Source: Dehalococcoidia bacterium
GTDB lineage: Bacteria; Chloroflexota; Dehalococcoidia; Lucifugimonadales; GCA-2717565
Reading direction: 5' to 3'
DNA length: 40,103 nucleotides
Assembly: GCA_009692865.1 (NCBI GenBank)
Contig: SHYH01000008.1
Coordinates: forward strand, 1 to 40,103
The notes under the pieces are model-generated. The model saw only the letters and a program-made list of their open reading frames with translations, ran no database searches and was not told where the DNA came from. The translations under genes and the position numbers were made by a program. Each line of letters begins with the position of its first letter. The stretch's first letter is position 1. This document shows, piece after piece, positions 32,403 to 39,972 of this stretch.

Positions 32403-33752
32403 ATGGTGGCACAAGGCGGACAGGCCGCGACCCAACGCCGTGGGGGCTACTACCTCAGCCTGGCGGCTTTTGCTGCATCGGTGGCCCTCCTGCTTTTCAC
32501 TGTCGTCGACATTCGAAGGGCCTTCCTGTTTCCTGCAGCCGACTACTTCAGGGTCGGGTCTCCCTCCACCATCCTCTCCCTTGACGCGCGCCATGTGCCC
32601 CTCCTCGCCCTCGGCATCCTGGGGGCATGGCTTGCCTACGGCTTTATGGTCCGACTGGAGCGTCGCCTCAAAGGCCCTGAATCGAACCTGAGTACCCTGG
32701 CCCGACTCCTTGCCGTTGTCATCGGTGTGTTGCTGGTGGCCGATCTGTTCATCTATAGAGGGGTCCCGGCGGCGAGAATCGCCGAGACTGGGAAGCTGGC
32801 AGTGGGGCAGGCGATCCCGCCCTACGCCTTTCAAGGATGGCTTTTGCCTCTAGGACAGGGCCTCAACTACATGGCCCTGGTGTGGCACGCCACCGCGCTG
32901 GGGATCCTTCTTGGCGCTCTGTTCCTGTGCGTCGGCCAGGAGTTTCTCACGCGACTGCTGGGAGGGAAGGGCTTCAAGGCCCATGTGGCCGGGGTCGTCC
33001 TCGCCGTTCCCCAGCCCTTCTGCTCGTGCTGTGCCGCGCCCGTCGGCGCAGCCCTCTATCGAGGGGGGGCTTCCTTAGGGCCGACCCTGGCTTTCGTGGT
33101 GTCGTCGCCCATGCTGAACCCCACCGCCCTGATTCTGGCCACCCTGCTCCTGCCCGGCGAGTACGCCCTGCTCCGAATCGCCGGCGGGCTAGCGGTGGGC
33201 GTCCTCTTGACCTACGTCGTTTCCCTGGTGGCCTCCCGGTGGGTCACGATCCCACTGGTGGAAACCAGACCGAACCGCCTTGCGAAGGCCTCTACCAGGC
33301 TGTTGGAGGGCTATGCTCGGCTGTTCCGCTTCGGGGACGACCTTGGAAGGGTCGTGGACTCCCCGGCGAACCTGGTCTCCAGTTGGCTGTCCATGGCGTG
33401 GAAACTCGCCAGAGTGGTGGTCCCAGTCCTCCTGGTCAGCTCCGTGGTGACGGCAGCCATCGTCATGGCGTTGCCGTTGCCTAGCGGCAACCTTCTGGGG
33501 GTGATCGCCGCCGCTGCCTTTGGCACCCTCCTGATGGTTCCCACGTGGACGGAGATTCCCATCGCGGCGGGGCTCATAAAGGAGGGCCTGTCCGGGCCGG
33601 CAGCCGCACTTCTCTTGACCCTGCCTGCAGTCAGCGTTCCGGGCCTGGCCATAGTTGCGGGCGCCGTCCGAAGCCTGCGGGTGGCCCTGCTTCTGGGGCT
33701 CTCGATCTTCGTGGCGGGTGTGGGAGCAGGTGTTCTCTTCCTGGGGGCGTAG
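32403..33752 (+). CDS. permease of the DUF318/ArsP_1 type (PF03773-like)
   Basis: A 449-residue membrane protein with about ten to twelve helices. The diagnostic stretch is PFCSCCAAPVGAALYRGGASLGP followed by AFVVSSPMLNPTALILA, the conserved Cys-containing half-repeat of PF03773 permeases; a second half-repeat contains PTWTEIPIAAGLIKEGLSGP. Relatives export organoarsenicals or other metal-thiol compounds, so metalloid efflux is a reasonable guess, but no ars genes are nearby. The N-terminal ~170 residues, with four helices, are an addition not found in short ArsP proteins. The start ATG follows AAGGGGGG closely. Confidence 0.82.
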   Translation: MVAQGGQAATQRRGGYYLSLAAFAASVALLLFTVVDIRRAFLFPAADYFRVGSPSTILSLDARHVPLLALGILGAWLAYGFMVRLERRLKGPESNLSTLARLLAVVIGVLLVADLFIYRGVPAARIAETGKLAVGQAIPPYAFQGWLLPLGQGLNYMALVWHATALGILLGALFLCVGQEFLTRLLGGKGFKAHVAGVVLAVPQPFCSCCAAPVGAALYRGGASLGPTLAFVVSSPMLNPTALILATLLLPGEYALLRIAGGLAVGVLLTYVVSLVASRWVTIPLVETRPNRLAKASTRLLEGYARLFRFGDDLGRVVDSPANLVSSWLSMAWKLARVVVPVLLVSSVVTAAIVMALPLPSGNLLGVIAAAAFGTLLMVPTWTEIPIAAGLIKEGLSGPAAALLLTLPAVSVPGLAIVAGAVRSLRVALLLGLSIFVAGVGAGVLFLGA

Positions 33753-33835
33753 GGGAAGACCCTTGCGCTCTGGCCAGGATGTACCGTCTTCGCCGCTCGT
33801 TGCTGCCTTTGCTGCATCACCAAGAGCGTTCCCCC

Positions 33836-34789
33836 TTACAACTGGTGAACAACCGTTAGCAAGGGAGGCCGCCCACCGACTTTTCTGTATCCGGGCTGGA
33901 TTTCCTTCCGGTACCACTGTGATAGTGCCCGCTTCTTGCTGGGAGCGAAGTGAGCGATTGCCAGCGTCGTTGCAGAAAGGCCAAAGGAGAGAGCAAAGCT
34001 CGTTTCTCGCTGCGCATGACTCGGGTCACGTAGCTGAACGAACGCAGCCTTACCATCGGAAGCAGCCAGGATTCCACCCGAACGGATATCAATAACGTGC
34101 ACCTGACTCGACCAATAGCGATACATGATCTGGTAGATTGCGGACATCCCGACTCGATCTGCTAACTACTCAATGCTCGAGGGGCCATTGAATAACCTGT
34201 ACCATTCGGGACCCCCGCGCTTATTGACTGCCTTAATCTTCTGGACCTCCTCTTCGATCGAAGCATATTTCGGCGATTCCAAGGCCTTCTCGAGATCTTG
34301 AACCGATTCCTGTCCATTTTCGAGCAACGGCATGGCAAAAGTATCTCGAAGATACACATCCCTGTCCTTCGCCGCCAGTAGGGCGATCCTCTCTGGGGGA
34401 CCCTCAATACCCAATTGTCCAAGTTTCATTTGCCCGTGAATCTCCGCCAAGGTATAAGCTCTGGCTCTCCTAGAGCTGTCCTTTTCGAGAATGTAACGAA
34501 CGTAGATCAGCGATTCGAGGGTTGCCCTCAGGAGGCTGAACGATGGATACGCCGCCGAACTCCGCACGAGAATCCCAACGCTGTCGAGCGTTTCCAAGAT
34601 GTGACGATATAGTGGCATGACTGGATCATGCTCAACCCGGCCGCTCGTGTCATCGCCGCACCACGCGATGACATGGGTACCAAAGTAGACGACCTACTGA
34701 ATCAAATCTGCGAAGCCTTGTAGAACAGGAGTCGCCTGCGCAGCTGTATCTGACAAGGGCCACCGATCCGAAATGGGTTTCGTTGGCAC
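33836..34789 (-). pseudogene. DUF5677-like gene interrupted by two in-frame TAG codons
   Basis: One continuous frame of 318 codons, from GTG 34789 to TAA 33836, is broken only by TAG at 34694-34696 and 34166-34168. All three segments read as good protein: first ...TPVLQGFADLIQ, then VVYFGTHVIAWCGDD...RHILETLDSVG...LLRATLESLIYVRYILE...WYRLFNGPSSIE, then LADRVGMSAIYQIMYRYWSSQVHVIDI... The order (R..LES helix, WY.LFNG, Y..S.QVH) resembles DUF5677 proteins, from memory only. In both places Gln (CAG) would fit, so two C-to-T changes in a dying gene is the plain reading. TAG is used as a normal stop by yihY, htrA, maf, tatA and others here, which argues against recoding. Base composition is lower in GC than around it. 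Confidence 0.65.
34166..34618 (-). CDS. central open segment of the TAG-interrupted DUF5677-like gene
   Basis: The longest uninterrupted piece, 150 residues from ATG 34618 to TAG 34166. It is helical and charged, with no membrane segment. Coding-like sequence continues in the same frame for 25 codons before this ATG and resumes after the stop, so this is more likely a fragment than a complete gene. No ribosome binding site precedes the ATG. Confidence 0.45.
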   Translation of the reverse strand: MPLYRHILETLDSVGILVRSSAAYPSFSLLRATLESLIYVRYILEKDSSRRARAYTLAEIHGQMKLGQLGIEGPPERIALLAAKDRDVYLRDTFAMPLLENGQESVQDLEKALESPKYASIEEEVQKIKAVNKRGGPEWYRLFNGPSSIE

Positions 34790-35005
34790 AGTCGAAGCAT
34801 CCTCGGATTTTCTCTACTTTGCTCGATAGTCAGCCCCATGATACAACCGCAGACATTTGGCGTGACAGTGATCGGCGGGGGGGAGCTTTCGGAACAGTCG
34901 ATGGGGTAGCGAGCCCTAGCAGGAATGCTGGGGAGGGTTGCGTGACGGGCGTCTGGTCAGCATCAATCGCGTTGAGGAACGACGCCACCGCCGCCAGCGT
35001 CACCG

Positions 35006-35848
35006 TCAGATAGGGGTATCGCCCCGCCAATCGCTTCCCTCGGTGAGGCGCAGGAAGTCGGCGTGAAGGGCAGGGTTGGCGGCAACGATGCTCTCGCTAG
35101 CGTGGGTGGCGGGCTTGCCATCCTTGTCCGTGATCACGCCCCCTGCCTCGCGCACCAGGAGAATCCCGCTGGCGATGTCCCAGGGCGAAAGCAGGTGGTG
35201 GAAGTACAGGTCGATGCGTCCGCTGGCCACGTAGGCCAACCCCAGGGCCGCCGACCCCAGGATGCGGATGGTCTGCATGCCGGGCCAGAGGTTCACCATC
35301 AGCTTCAGGGCGTTGCGGGCCCGCTCGTCGCTGTACCCCATATCGAAGGCGAGCACCGCGTCCTTCACTCTGGCCTGGCGTGCCGCCTGGATGGGCTTAC
35401 CGTTCAGGGTGGCTCCCTTCCCAGTCTCGGCCAGAAACAACTCATCCCGCAGCGGATCATAGGTCATGCCCAGGACAACCACATCTCCCCGGGCCAGGCC
35501 GAGGACCACGGAGAAGACAGGAAGACCTGAGGCGAAGTTCCGTGTGCCATCCAGGGGGTCCATAACCCAGGTGTAGCCGGAGTCCGATGGCACCTGGGCC
35601 GACTCCTCGGCCAGGATACCGAAGGAGGGAAACTCCCGTCGGAGAAGCCGGATGCTCTGCGCCTCCACCAGGTGGTCCAGGTCGGTAACCACGTTCCCGC
35701 GCCCCTTGGAGGTGACCTGGAGCTCTCCCTGGAAGTGGTCGCGCAAAAGGGCCCCTGCCTCCATCACCACCTGAAGGGCCACCTCGCGGGCGGTGCGGCC
35801 GCTGGCGGCGGGGGGGAATGGGGTGGAGGGGGTGGCGTTAGAAGTCAC
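35006..35848 (-). CDS. inositol monophosphatase family protein
   Basis: A 280-residue Mg-dependent sugar-phosphate phosphatase of the IMPase/FBPase/CysQ fold. The metal ligands are visible: Glu81-Glu82 (ILAEES), DPLDGT at 97-102 and the C-terminal WDIASG. GNVVTDLD supplies the usual Asp before them. The substrate may be myo-inositol phosphate, fructose bisphosphate or PAP; sequence alone does not decide. GTG 35848 was chosen as the start; it overlaps the end of trpS by 11 bases, which suggests coupled translation. The frame is open further into trpS but without homology. Confidence 0.88.
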   Translation of the reverse strand: MTSNATPSTPFPPAASGRTAREVALQVVMEAGALLRDHFQGELQVTSKGRGNVVTDLDHLVEAQSIRLLRREFPSFGILAEESAQVPSDSGYTWVMDPLDGTRNFASGLPVFSVVLGLARGDVVVLGMTYDPLRDELFLAETGKGATLNGKPIQAARQARVKDAVLAFDMGYSDERARNALKLMVNLWPGMQTIRILGSAALGLAYVASGRIDLYFHHLLSPWDIASGILLVREAGGVITDKDGKPATHASESIVAANPALHADFLRLTEGSDWRGDTPI

Positions 35849-36863
35849 GAAGCGCTGCAAGGGAAGGATTCCCAAGGAGGCCCATCTTCTCCCGCACCTC
35901 GGCAATGGTCTCCCTGGCGATGACCGAGGCGCGGCGGGCCCCTTCGGCCAGGACCTCTTCGACGTAGCCGGAGCGGGCGGCGATCTCCCTGCGCCGCTCC
36001 CGGAACTCGGCCAGAGCATTGTTGATGCCCTCGGCCAGAATCCCCTTGCACTCCACGCAGCCTCGAGTGGCGCCGGTGCACTGCTGGTAGATGTCCTCCA
36101 CCTTGCCCTGGCTGAACAGCTGGTGGAGCGCGTAGACGTTACACACCTCGGGACGCCCTGGGTCGGTGCGGCGGAGTCGTTGGGGGTCGGTGAAGGCGGT
36201 CAGCACCCGGCGGCGGGTCTCCTCGGGCGATACGGCCAGCTCCACGTGGTTGTCCAGGCTCTTGCTCATCTTCTGCTGGCCGTCCAGCCCCACAATGAGA
36301 GGCGTCTCGGTCAGCTTGCCCTTGGGCTCCGCGAAGGTGGGGCCGAACAGGTAGTTGAACCGCCGAACGATCTCCCGAGCCAGCTCCAGGTGGGGCATCT
36401 GGTCCTCGCCTACCGGTACGGTATCCGCCTTATACAGGATGATGTCGGCGGTCATGAGCACGGGGTAGCCCACCAGGCCGTAGCTGACGCTCTCCTCGGT
36501 CTCCTCCATCTGGCGGACGCGGTCCTTGAAAGTAGGCACACGGAGGAGCCAGCCCAGGGGGGTAACCATGCCCAGGAGCGTGTGGAGGACCATCACCTCC
36601 GGCACCCACGACTGAACGAAGACGATGCTGCGCTGGGGGTCGATGCCCGCCGCCAGCCAGTCCAGAGTCATCTCCCGGATGTTGGCCTGGATATCGCGAG
36701 TGTCGGCCGGGGTGCTGGTGGTCAGGGCATGGACGTCCACGGCGCAGAAGATGCACTCGTACTCCTCCTGGAGGGCCACCCAGTTCACCAGGGCGCCCAT
36801 CCAGTTGCCGAGGTGCAGCCGTCCCGAGGGGCGCATGCCCGAGAAGACGCGTCCTCGATCCAT
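35838..36863 (-). CDS. trpS: tryptophan--tRNA ligase
   Basis: A 341-residue class I synthetase that charges tRNA-Trp. It begins VFSGMRPSGRLHLGNWMGA (HIGH-type LHLGN), has GYPVLMTADIILYKAD and VGEDQ for the amino acid and ATP pocket, and KMSKS at 198-202. The segment GCVECK, common in one TrpRS group, is near residue 280. ATG 36863 begins the homology; the frame to 36899 adds 12 unrelated residues. It is transcribed together with the inositol-phosphatase-like gene. Confidence 0.96.
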   Translation of the reverse strand: MDRGRVFSGMRPSGRLHLGNWMGALVNWVALQEEYECIFCAVDVHALTTSTPADTRDIQANIREMTLDWLAAGIDPQRSIVFVQSWVPEVMVLHTLLGMVTPLGWLLRVPTFKDRVRQMEETEESVSYGLVGYPVLMTADIILYKADTVPVGEDQMPHLELAREIVRRFNYLFGPTFAEPKGKLTETPLIVGLDGQQKMSKSLDNHVELAVSPEETRRRVLTAFTDPQRLRRTDPGRPEVCNVYALHQLFSQGKVEDIYQQCTGATRGCVECKGILAEGINNALAEFRERRREIAARSGYVEEVLAEGARRASVIARETIAEVREKMGLLGNPSLAALRDF

Positions 36864-36990
36864 TGGCCTATACCCCCTAGTCGTCGGCGAGTGTAGCATA
36901 CGTACAGGGGGCCAGCAAGGCGAATTATAGCCACAGACAACGTTGCGAGAGGGCGTGTGCCCGCCTGAGGGGGTATTGAAGACTGTATAG

Positions 36991-37103
36991 TGTCAACAAT
37001 GTCTTGACATCCTTGACATTTGTCATCATAGATCATAACACTAATTTCGTAACCCCCCCAGTTGCTTCGGTGCCTGGGCGCGAGACCCCCGCAAGGGGGT
37101 CTC
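36991..37103 (+). promoter_or_regulatory. candidate control region of the NYN-domain gene
   Basis: TGTCAA-N7-TTGACA (36991-37009) is a perfect dyad, followed by another TTGACA at 37013. These could be -35 elements, but no good -10 is seen (CATAGA at 37027 is the best). At 37082-37103 a perfect 9-bp stem GAGACCCCC/GGGGGTCTC is closed by a GCAA (GNRA) loop. The hairpin ends 35 bases before the start codon. Confidence 0.35.
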
Positions 37104-37138
37104 TGCATGTTTATAGAGGTATGTTTCTCTTTGTCACA

Positions 37139-37801
37139 ATGACTACCTATGTCTACATTGACGGCTTCAACCTTCACACCGGGGCTGTGAAGGACACGCC
37201 GTTCAAGTGGCTGAATCTTTCCGAGATGTGCCGTAGGCTGCTCCCAAGCCATCAAATTGCTCTTATCCGTTACTTCACTGCCCGTGTGATAGGGTTTGAC
37301 CACGACCCGCAAACACCCGCTCGCCAGGACGTTTTTCTCAGGGCCCTACGAACACTACCCAATCTCGAAGTCCACGCTGATGGTTGGTTTGCGAGGCGTA
37401 TTCAAAGGCTTCCTCAATATCCTTTGGTCTATCTGCCGGAAGGGCAGAAGCCACCTGTTAGACCCCCACAGCTAGTCCAGGTTCTGCGGTTCGAAGAAAA
37501 GAGAACCGATGTTGATATTGTCACACGCTTGCTGATGGACTGTTTCTTAGATCGCTTTGATGACGCTGTGGTCATTTCCAATGATGAAGACCTGGCTCTG
37601 CCCATCCAGATGGTTCGTAACGAATTCAAAAAGAGGATTGGGGTTATCAATCCTCACAACCGAGATGAGGTCAGCAGTGGCCTCAAAGCGGCTGCGAGCT
37701 ACTCCTTTCGGACCATCAACAGGAAAATTCTGGCTGAATCCCAGTTCCCTCTAGTCCTAACAGACGCTCAATGCCCCTTCCAAAAACCTTCCTCCTGGTA
37801 A
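37139..37801 (+). CDS. NYN domain (PIN-like, LabA/DUF88) protein
   Basis: A 220-residue soluble protein of the NYN fold, a PIN-like metal-dependent nuclease family. The N-terminal strand holds Asp8 in VYIDGFN, the middle has RTDVDIVTRLLMD, and the fourth acidic site is ISNDEDLALPI, matching the usual D..D..D pattern. Likely an RNase, but no activity can be claimed. No toxin-antitoxin partner is adjacent. ATG 37139 directly precedes the domain; ATG 37121 is possible. The gene is less GC-rich and less C/G-ending in codons than its neighbours, which suggests horizontal transfer. Confidence 0.82.
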   Translation: MTTYVYIDGFNLHTGAVKDTPFKWLNLSEMCRRLLPSHQIALIRYFTARVIGFDHDPQTPARQDVFLRALRTLPNLEVHADGWFARRIQRLPQYPLVYLPEGQKPPVRPPQLVQVLRFEEKRTDVDIVTRLLMDCFLDRFDDAVVISNDEDLALPIQMVRNEFKKRIGVINPHNRDEVSSGLKAAASYSFRTINRKILAESQFPLVLTDAQCPFQKPSSW

Positions 37802-37850
37802 TTTCCTTCCCCGCCACAAATGTGAATAACGCTCAAGGTGGCCGCTCGCC

Positions 37851-37879
37851 TTGTCTTGAGCCTAAACGGGTGCTACGAT
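37851..37879 (+). promoter_or_regulatory. candidate promoter of the Cys-rich protein gene
   Basis: TTGTCT (37851-37856), 17-bp spacer and TACGAT (37874-37879), each four of six to consensus. The start point would be near 37886, just before AGGAGG at 37894. Confidence 0.4.
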
Positions 37880-37906
37880 AGCTGCAGCTTATCAGGAGGC
37901 GCCAGC

Positions 37907-38227
37907 ATAAAATTCATCGTCAAGAGCCCTCTCAACAAGGCGGACGTGGTGGAGGTCCGCTACGACTGCTTCTGTGGCTGCAAACCTCGGGCCCAGTACC
38001 AGCGAGGCACCGATGAGGCCAACCACGAGCACTGCTGCTGCGGCCAGGTCCACTTCGTGGGCGCTCAGGCCGAGGACCGCCTGAAGGCCTACCTTGCCGA
38101 GCGCGCCACCACGGGCATGGACGACGACGTAGGTGGCTACACCTTGCACGCCCAACAGGTGAAGGCCCCCTGGGGCGACCCCGTGGCCGTAGCCTACGCG
38201 GTGCCCCACCATCCTCGCAAACACTAA
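37907..38227 (+). CDS. Cys-rich small protein of unknown function, apparent ATA start
   Basis: A 106-residue protein with a dense Cys/His cluster: CFCGC near residue 20, then NHEHCCCG about 20 residues later, which probably binds zinc, copper or an iron-sulfur centre. The second half has KAYLAER and ends HHPRKH. I recognise no family. The start is unusual: AGGAGG (37894-37899) is 7 bases before ATA 37907, and ATG, GTG or TTG are absent at that spot. An upstream GTG at 37838 is in frame but lies before the likely promoter and has no Shine-Dalgarno sequence. A G-to-A change of an ATG or a true AUA start are both possible. Confidence 0.65.
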   Translation: MKFIVKSPLNKADVVEVRYDCFCGCKPRAQYQRGTDEANHEHCCCGQVHFVGAQAEDRLKAYLAERATTGMDDDVGGYTLHAQQVKAPWGDPVAVAYAVPHHPRKH

Positions 38228-38301
38228 CCTTCAGGGCGCCATCGTCTCCGCTCTATGAACCACCCCCCAATGCGCCTTCCGGCGCCCTCTCGGAGGAACA
38301 G

Positions 38302-39021
38302 GTGAGCCAAAAGCCTCTCTCGCAGCAACGGGAAAGGACACTGGGACTGTGGAACAACGGCTCTTTGCGCGCCGCTATCTTGGGCGTCAACGATGGGTTG
38401 GTCTCCAACTTCAGCCTGGTCATGGGGGTGGCTGGCGGCACTGGGGACCCGCGATTTGTGCTCTTAGCGGGAGGCGCCGGGCTCATGGCGGGCGCCTTCT
38501 CCATGGCCGCCGGAGAGTACGTCTCCATGCGGGCCCAGCGGGACCTCTCCGAGCGGTTGTTGGAGCTGGAGGCCCGCGAGCTCCTGGAAGAGCCCGAGGA
38601 GGAGACGGAGGAGCTTGTCCTCATCTACCAGCGCAAAGGGCTGACGAGGCAGGAGGCCGAGACGGTAGCCAAGCGCATCATGGCCGACCCGATAGTGGCC
38701 CTGGACACCCACGCCCGGGAGGAGCTGGGGCTTGACCCCTCGCAGCTCGGCTCGCCTTGGGCGGCGTCCCTCAGCTCCTTCGCTGCCTTTGCCGGTGGGG
38801 CCTTCGTGCCCATTCTCCCTTATCTGGCGTCTGTCGGAGACTCCGCGTTCCTGGTGAGCATCGTGCTCAGCGCGGTGGCCCTAGTGGCCGTGGGCACCCT
38901 CCTGGCCTACCTCTCAGGCAAACGGGTCTGGTGGGGCGCCCTGCGGATGCTTCTGGCGGGGGGCATTGCCGCCGGTGTCACCTTTACCATTGGGAGCCTC
39001 TTGGGCGTGGCCCTGGCGTAA
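38302..39021 (+). CDS. VIT1/CCC1 family iron/manganese transporter
   Basis: A 239-residue membrane protein of the vacuolar-iron-transporter family, which moves Fe2+ or Mn2+ out of the cytoplasm. It shows AILGVNDGLVSNFSLVMGVAGG in TM1, GLMAGAFSMAAGEYVSMRAQRD in TM2, an acidic and helical cytoplasmic metal-binding segment (LEEPEEETEELV), and three further helices near the C terminus. GTG 38302 has GGAGG 8 bases ahead. It lies 74 bases after the Cys-rich gene on the same strand and might be co-transcribed with it; both could be metal-related. Confidence 0.92.
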   Translation: MSQKPLSQQRERTLGLWNNGSLRAAILGVNDGLVSNFSLVMGVAGGTGDPRFVLLAGGAGLMAGAFSMAAGEYVSMRAQRDLSERLLELEARELLEEPEEETEELVLIYQRKGLTRQEAETVAKRIMADPIVALDTHAREELGLDPSQLGSPWAASLSSFAAFAGGAFVPILPYLASVGDSAFLVSIVLSAVALVAVGTLLAYLSGKRVWWGALRMLLAGGIAAGVTFTIGSLLGVALA

Positions 39022-39067
39022 GCCGGCAGCTACGCCTCCGCTTTCTGGACTGACCGCAGAGCCCGCC

Positions 39068-39733
39068 CTATTGCCTGTTCCCAGGAACGGACAGCAGCAA
39101 CTGCTCCAGGGGCATATCCGCGAGAGAGGCCAGTCGAAGATCGGCCTGGTCCAGAGGAAGCTGGCGCGTCAATGGGTTCGGCACCGCCACACAGAAGACC
39201 CCCGCCCGTTGGGCAGCCATCACACCGTTCGGTGAGTCCTCCAGGGCCACGGCCTGATGGGCAAGCGAGCCAAGGGCAGCCAGCAGCAGGTGGTAGACCT
39301 GTGGGTCCGGCTTCGTAAGCCTGACGTCGTCAGAGCACTTGACGGCAACAAAGGCGTCCGCCAGGCCCAACCGGGCCAGGTGACCCGTCACCCACTCCCG
39401 CGAAGAGCTGGAGGCCACTCCCAGCTTCAAGCCCAATCGCCCAGCAGTGGCTATATACTGCACAACTCCTGGTAGGATGGCCTGGGCCTCGATAAGCTCC
39501 GTCGTACGCTGGCGGTACCTGACCCGCACCGCCTCCCGGTCCACCGGCCTGCCAAGCTGTCCCTCCAGGTAGGAATAGGGGTCAAAGGCGTCTGAGGTGC
39601 CGATGGCCTGCGCCCAGACGGAAAGCGGCAACGAGCTGCCATGCTCGTTGTAAATCTCCTGCCAGGCCCGGAATGCCGCGCCTTCGGTATCCAGGATCAG
39701 GCCGTCAAAGTCGAACAACACTGCTTGTATCAT
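39068..39733 (-). CDS. HAD-superfamily hydrolase, beta-phosphoglucomutase-like
   Basis: A 221-residue phosphatase or phosphomutase. Motif I is DFDGLILD (Asp8 nucleophile, Asp10 acid/base), the cap domain follows (~15-85), motif II is ASSSSRE, motif III has the Lys of KPDPQVY, and motif IV is EDSPNG. This is the layout of the PGM-like HAD family, which acts on sugar phosphates or phosphoglycolate; the substrate is open. It converges with the VIT1-like gene, 46 bases apart, and the start ATG 39733 lies near MITE B copy 2. Confidence 0.9.
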   Translation of the reverse strand: MIQAVLFDFDGLILDTEGAAFRAWQEIYNEHGSSLPLSVWAQAIGTSDAFDPYSYLEGQLGRPVDREAVRVRYRQRTTELIEAQAILPGVVQYIATAGRLGLKLGVASSSSREWVTGHLARLGLADAFVAVKCSDDVRLTKPDPQVYHLLLAALGSLAHQAVALEDSPNGVMAAQRAGVFCVAVPNPLTRQLPLDQADLRLASLADMPLEQLLLSVPGNRQ

Positions 39734-39789
39734 GCACTACCTACATGAGACGTTCCTGGCATACCACCGTCCTGCAGGCTATTCCAAAA

Positions 39790-39970
39790 GGGTAAAGCCC
39801 CGCTCGAGCCACTAATTCAGCTTTGGAGCAGTTTGAGCAATTCATTAAGTAGTGCGGGTTCTTTCGGAGAGGTCTGGGGAACCCTTTCTTACAAGAAAGG
39901 GTTCCCCACAAACCCTTCCCAAACAAATCTCACCCTTTGCTCGTCCCAGGTGGCTGTTTGGGGACTTTGC
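39790..39970. mobile_element. MITE B, copy 2 (next to the argS stop)
   Basis: It starts with GGGTAAAGCCCC, the exact reverse complement of the right end of copy 1 (30396-30407). The right end GGGGACTTTGC is worn down and stops 2 bases before the argS stop codon. The central hairpin GGGGAACCCTTTCTT-AC-AAGAAAGGGTTCCCC is a perfect 15-bp stem. In this copy the block CAATTCATTAAGTAG replaces the CCCGA palindrome of copy 1. Confidence 0.78.
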
Positions 39971-39972
39971 AA

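Noticed and set aside
33836-34789. General reassignment of TAG to glutamine
   Set aside because: TAG is the terminating codon of several intact genes here (yihY, htrA, csoR-type, maf, tatA, acuC-type), so a genome-wide change is unlikely; at most local read-through.
34783-35013. Small plus-strand gene
   Set aside because: No ribosome binding site, no protein-like pattern, and it overlaps the 5' part of the interrupted minus-strand gene.
37082-37103. Terminator
   Set aside because: The hairpin is strong but is followed by TGCATG rather than a T run, and lies in the leader of the NYN gene.
39739-39926. Short frames in the right-hand repeat
   Set aside because: They are translations of MITE B; similar peptide strings appear in copy 1, which is expected of a repeat and not of a gene.
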